Source: Verrucomicrobiales bacterium (GTDB taxonomy: Bacteria; Verrucomicrobiota; Verrucomicrobiia; Verrucomicrobiales; DEV007). From it: DNA of 7,473 nucleotides. The stretch is from NCBI GenBank assembly GCA_002708885.1, contig PAPL01000045.1, forward strand, positions 26,286 to 33,758, read 5' to 3'. Below, piece by piece: positions 7,111-7,473 of this stretch (position 1 is the stretch's first letter; every line of letters begins with the position of its first letter). Under the pieces are notes generated by a model. That model was not told the origin of the DNA and did no database searches. It saw nothing but the letters and a program-made list of their open reading frames with translations. The translations under genes and the position numbers were made by a program.

Positions 7111-7473
7111 CTATGCGAGGATGTCACGGACTACTTTTCCATGCACGTCCGTGAGACGGAAGTCTCTGCCCTGATGGCGGTAAATTAGTTTTTCATGATC
7201 GAATCCAAGGCAATGCATTACCGTTGCATTTAAATCATGAATGTGCACCGGATCCTTCGTCACGTTGTAACTGAAGTCATCAGTTTCCCCGTAAACGATT
7301 CCGGGCTTAATGCCGCCCCCTGCCATCCATTTAGTGAAGCATCGGGGATGATGGTCGCGTCCGTAATTCTCTCTAGTTAATTTTCCTTGGCAGTAAACGG
7401 TACGCCCGAATTCCCCGCCCCAGATGACTAGCGTGTCTTCGAGCATGCCTCGTTGCTTAAGGTCACGTATGAG
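7111..7473 (-). CDS. DUF1501 domain protein, C-terminal 120 residues (cut by right edge)
   Basis: The frame is open from the right edge to a TAG at 7111-7113; the ATG at 7446 is internal, since nine further codons (LIRDLKQRG) continue past it in a sequence typical of the family. The fragment holds the well-conserved DUF1501 C-terminus: VIWGGEFGRT, GRDHHP, a GGGIKPGIVYGETDD stretch, HIHDLNATVMHCLG, and GRDFRLTDVHGKVV near the end. DUF1501 proteins belong to the alkaline phosphatase/sulfatase-like superfamily, and the His/Asp-rich GRDHHP and HDL segments are plausible metal-binding regions. They are abundant in Planctomycetota and Verrucomicrobiota, usually about 400-480 residues long, exported, and often next to DUF1553/DUF1549 cytochrome-like proteins, which would lie beyond the right edge if present. 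The biochemical role is not established. It precedes the LTD/CotH gene on the same strand by 143 bp. Confidence 0.92.
   Translation of the reverse strand, partial: LIRDLKQRGMLEDTLVIWGGEFGRTVYCQGKLTRENYGRDHHPRCFTKWMAGGGIKPGIVYGETDDFSYNVTKDPVHIHDLNATVMHCLGFDHEKLIYRHQGRDFRLTDVHGKVVRDILA

Overview
The window looks like chromosomal DNA from a bacterium of the Planctomycetota-Verrucomicrobiota group. Three things point there: the C-terminal end of a DUF1501 protein, a very large secreted lamin-tail-domain (LTD)/CotH protein, and an alpha/beta-hydrolase of a type I associate with these phyla. GC looks moderate by eye (not counted), which fits a marine verrucomicrobial or low-GC planctomycetal lineage better than a high-GC one. 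Assignment below phylum level is not supported. I see no RNA gene, CRISPR array, insertion sequence or phage gene.

Layout: two plus-strand genes on the left face two minus-strand genes on the right. At 2-952 is the C-terminal part of an alpha/beta-hydrolase whose true start probably lies before the window. It is followed with no gap (TGA directly followed by ATG) by a 166-residue protein with two membrane helices (953-1453). A 27-bp convergent gap separates this pair from a 1828-residue exported protein on the minus strand (1481-6967). After a 143-bp intergenic stretch, the last 120 codons of a DUF1501 protein lie on the minus strand (7111-7473), cut by the right edge.

The large protein is the centre of interest. 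It has a signal peptide, three recognisable LTDs plus a fourth degenerate copy, two copies of an LTD-associated beta-sandwich, a carbohydrate-binding-like jelly roll, two Ig-like domains and a divergent CotH kinase-like domain. The middle LTD appears to be split twice by other domains. The protein is most likely a cell-surface or secreted factor. DUF1501 proteins belong to the alkaline phosphatase/sulfatase-like superfamily, and the same-strand arrangement allows, but does not prove, co-expression. Nothing links the plus-strand pair to the minus-strand pair beyond adjacency. No clearly new system is proven here; the domain nesting and the altered CotH motif are the parts most worth following up.
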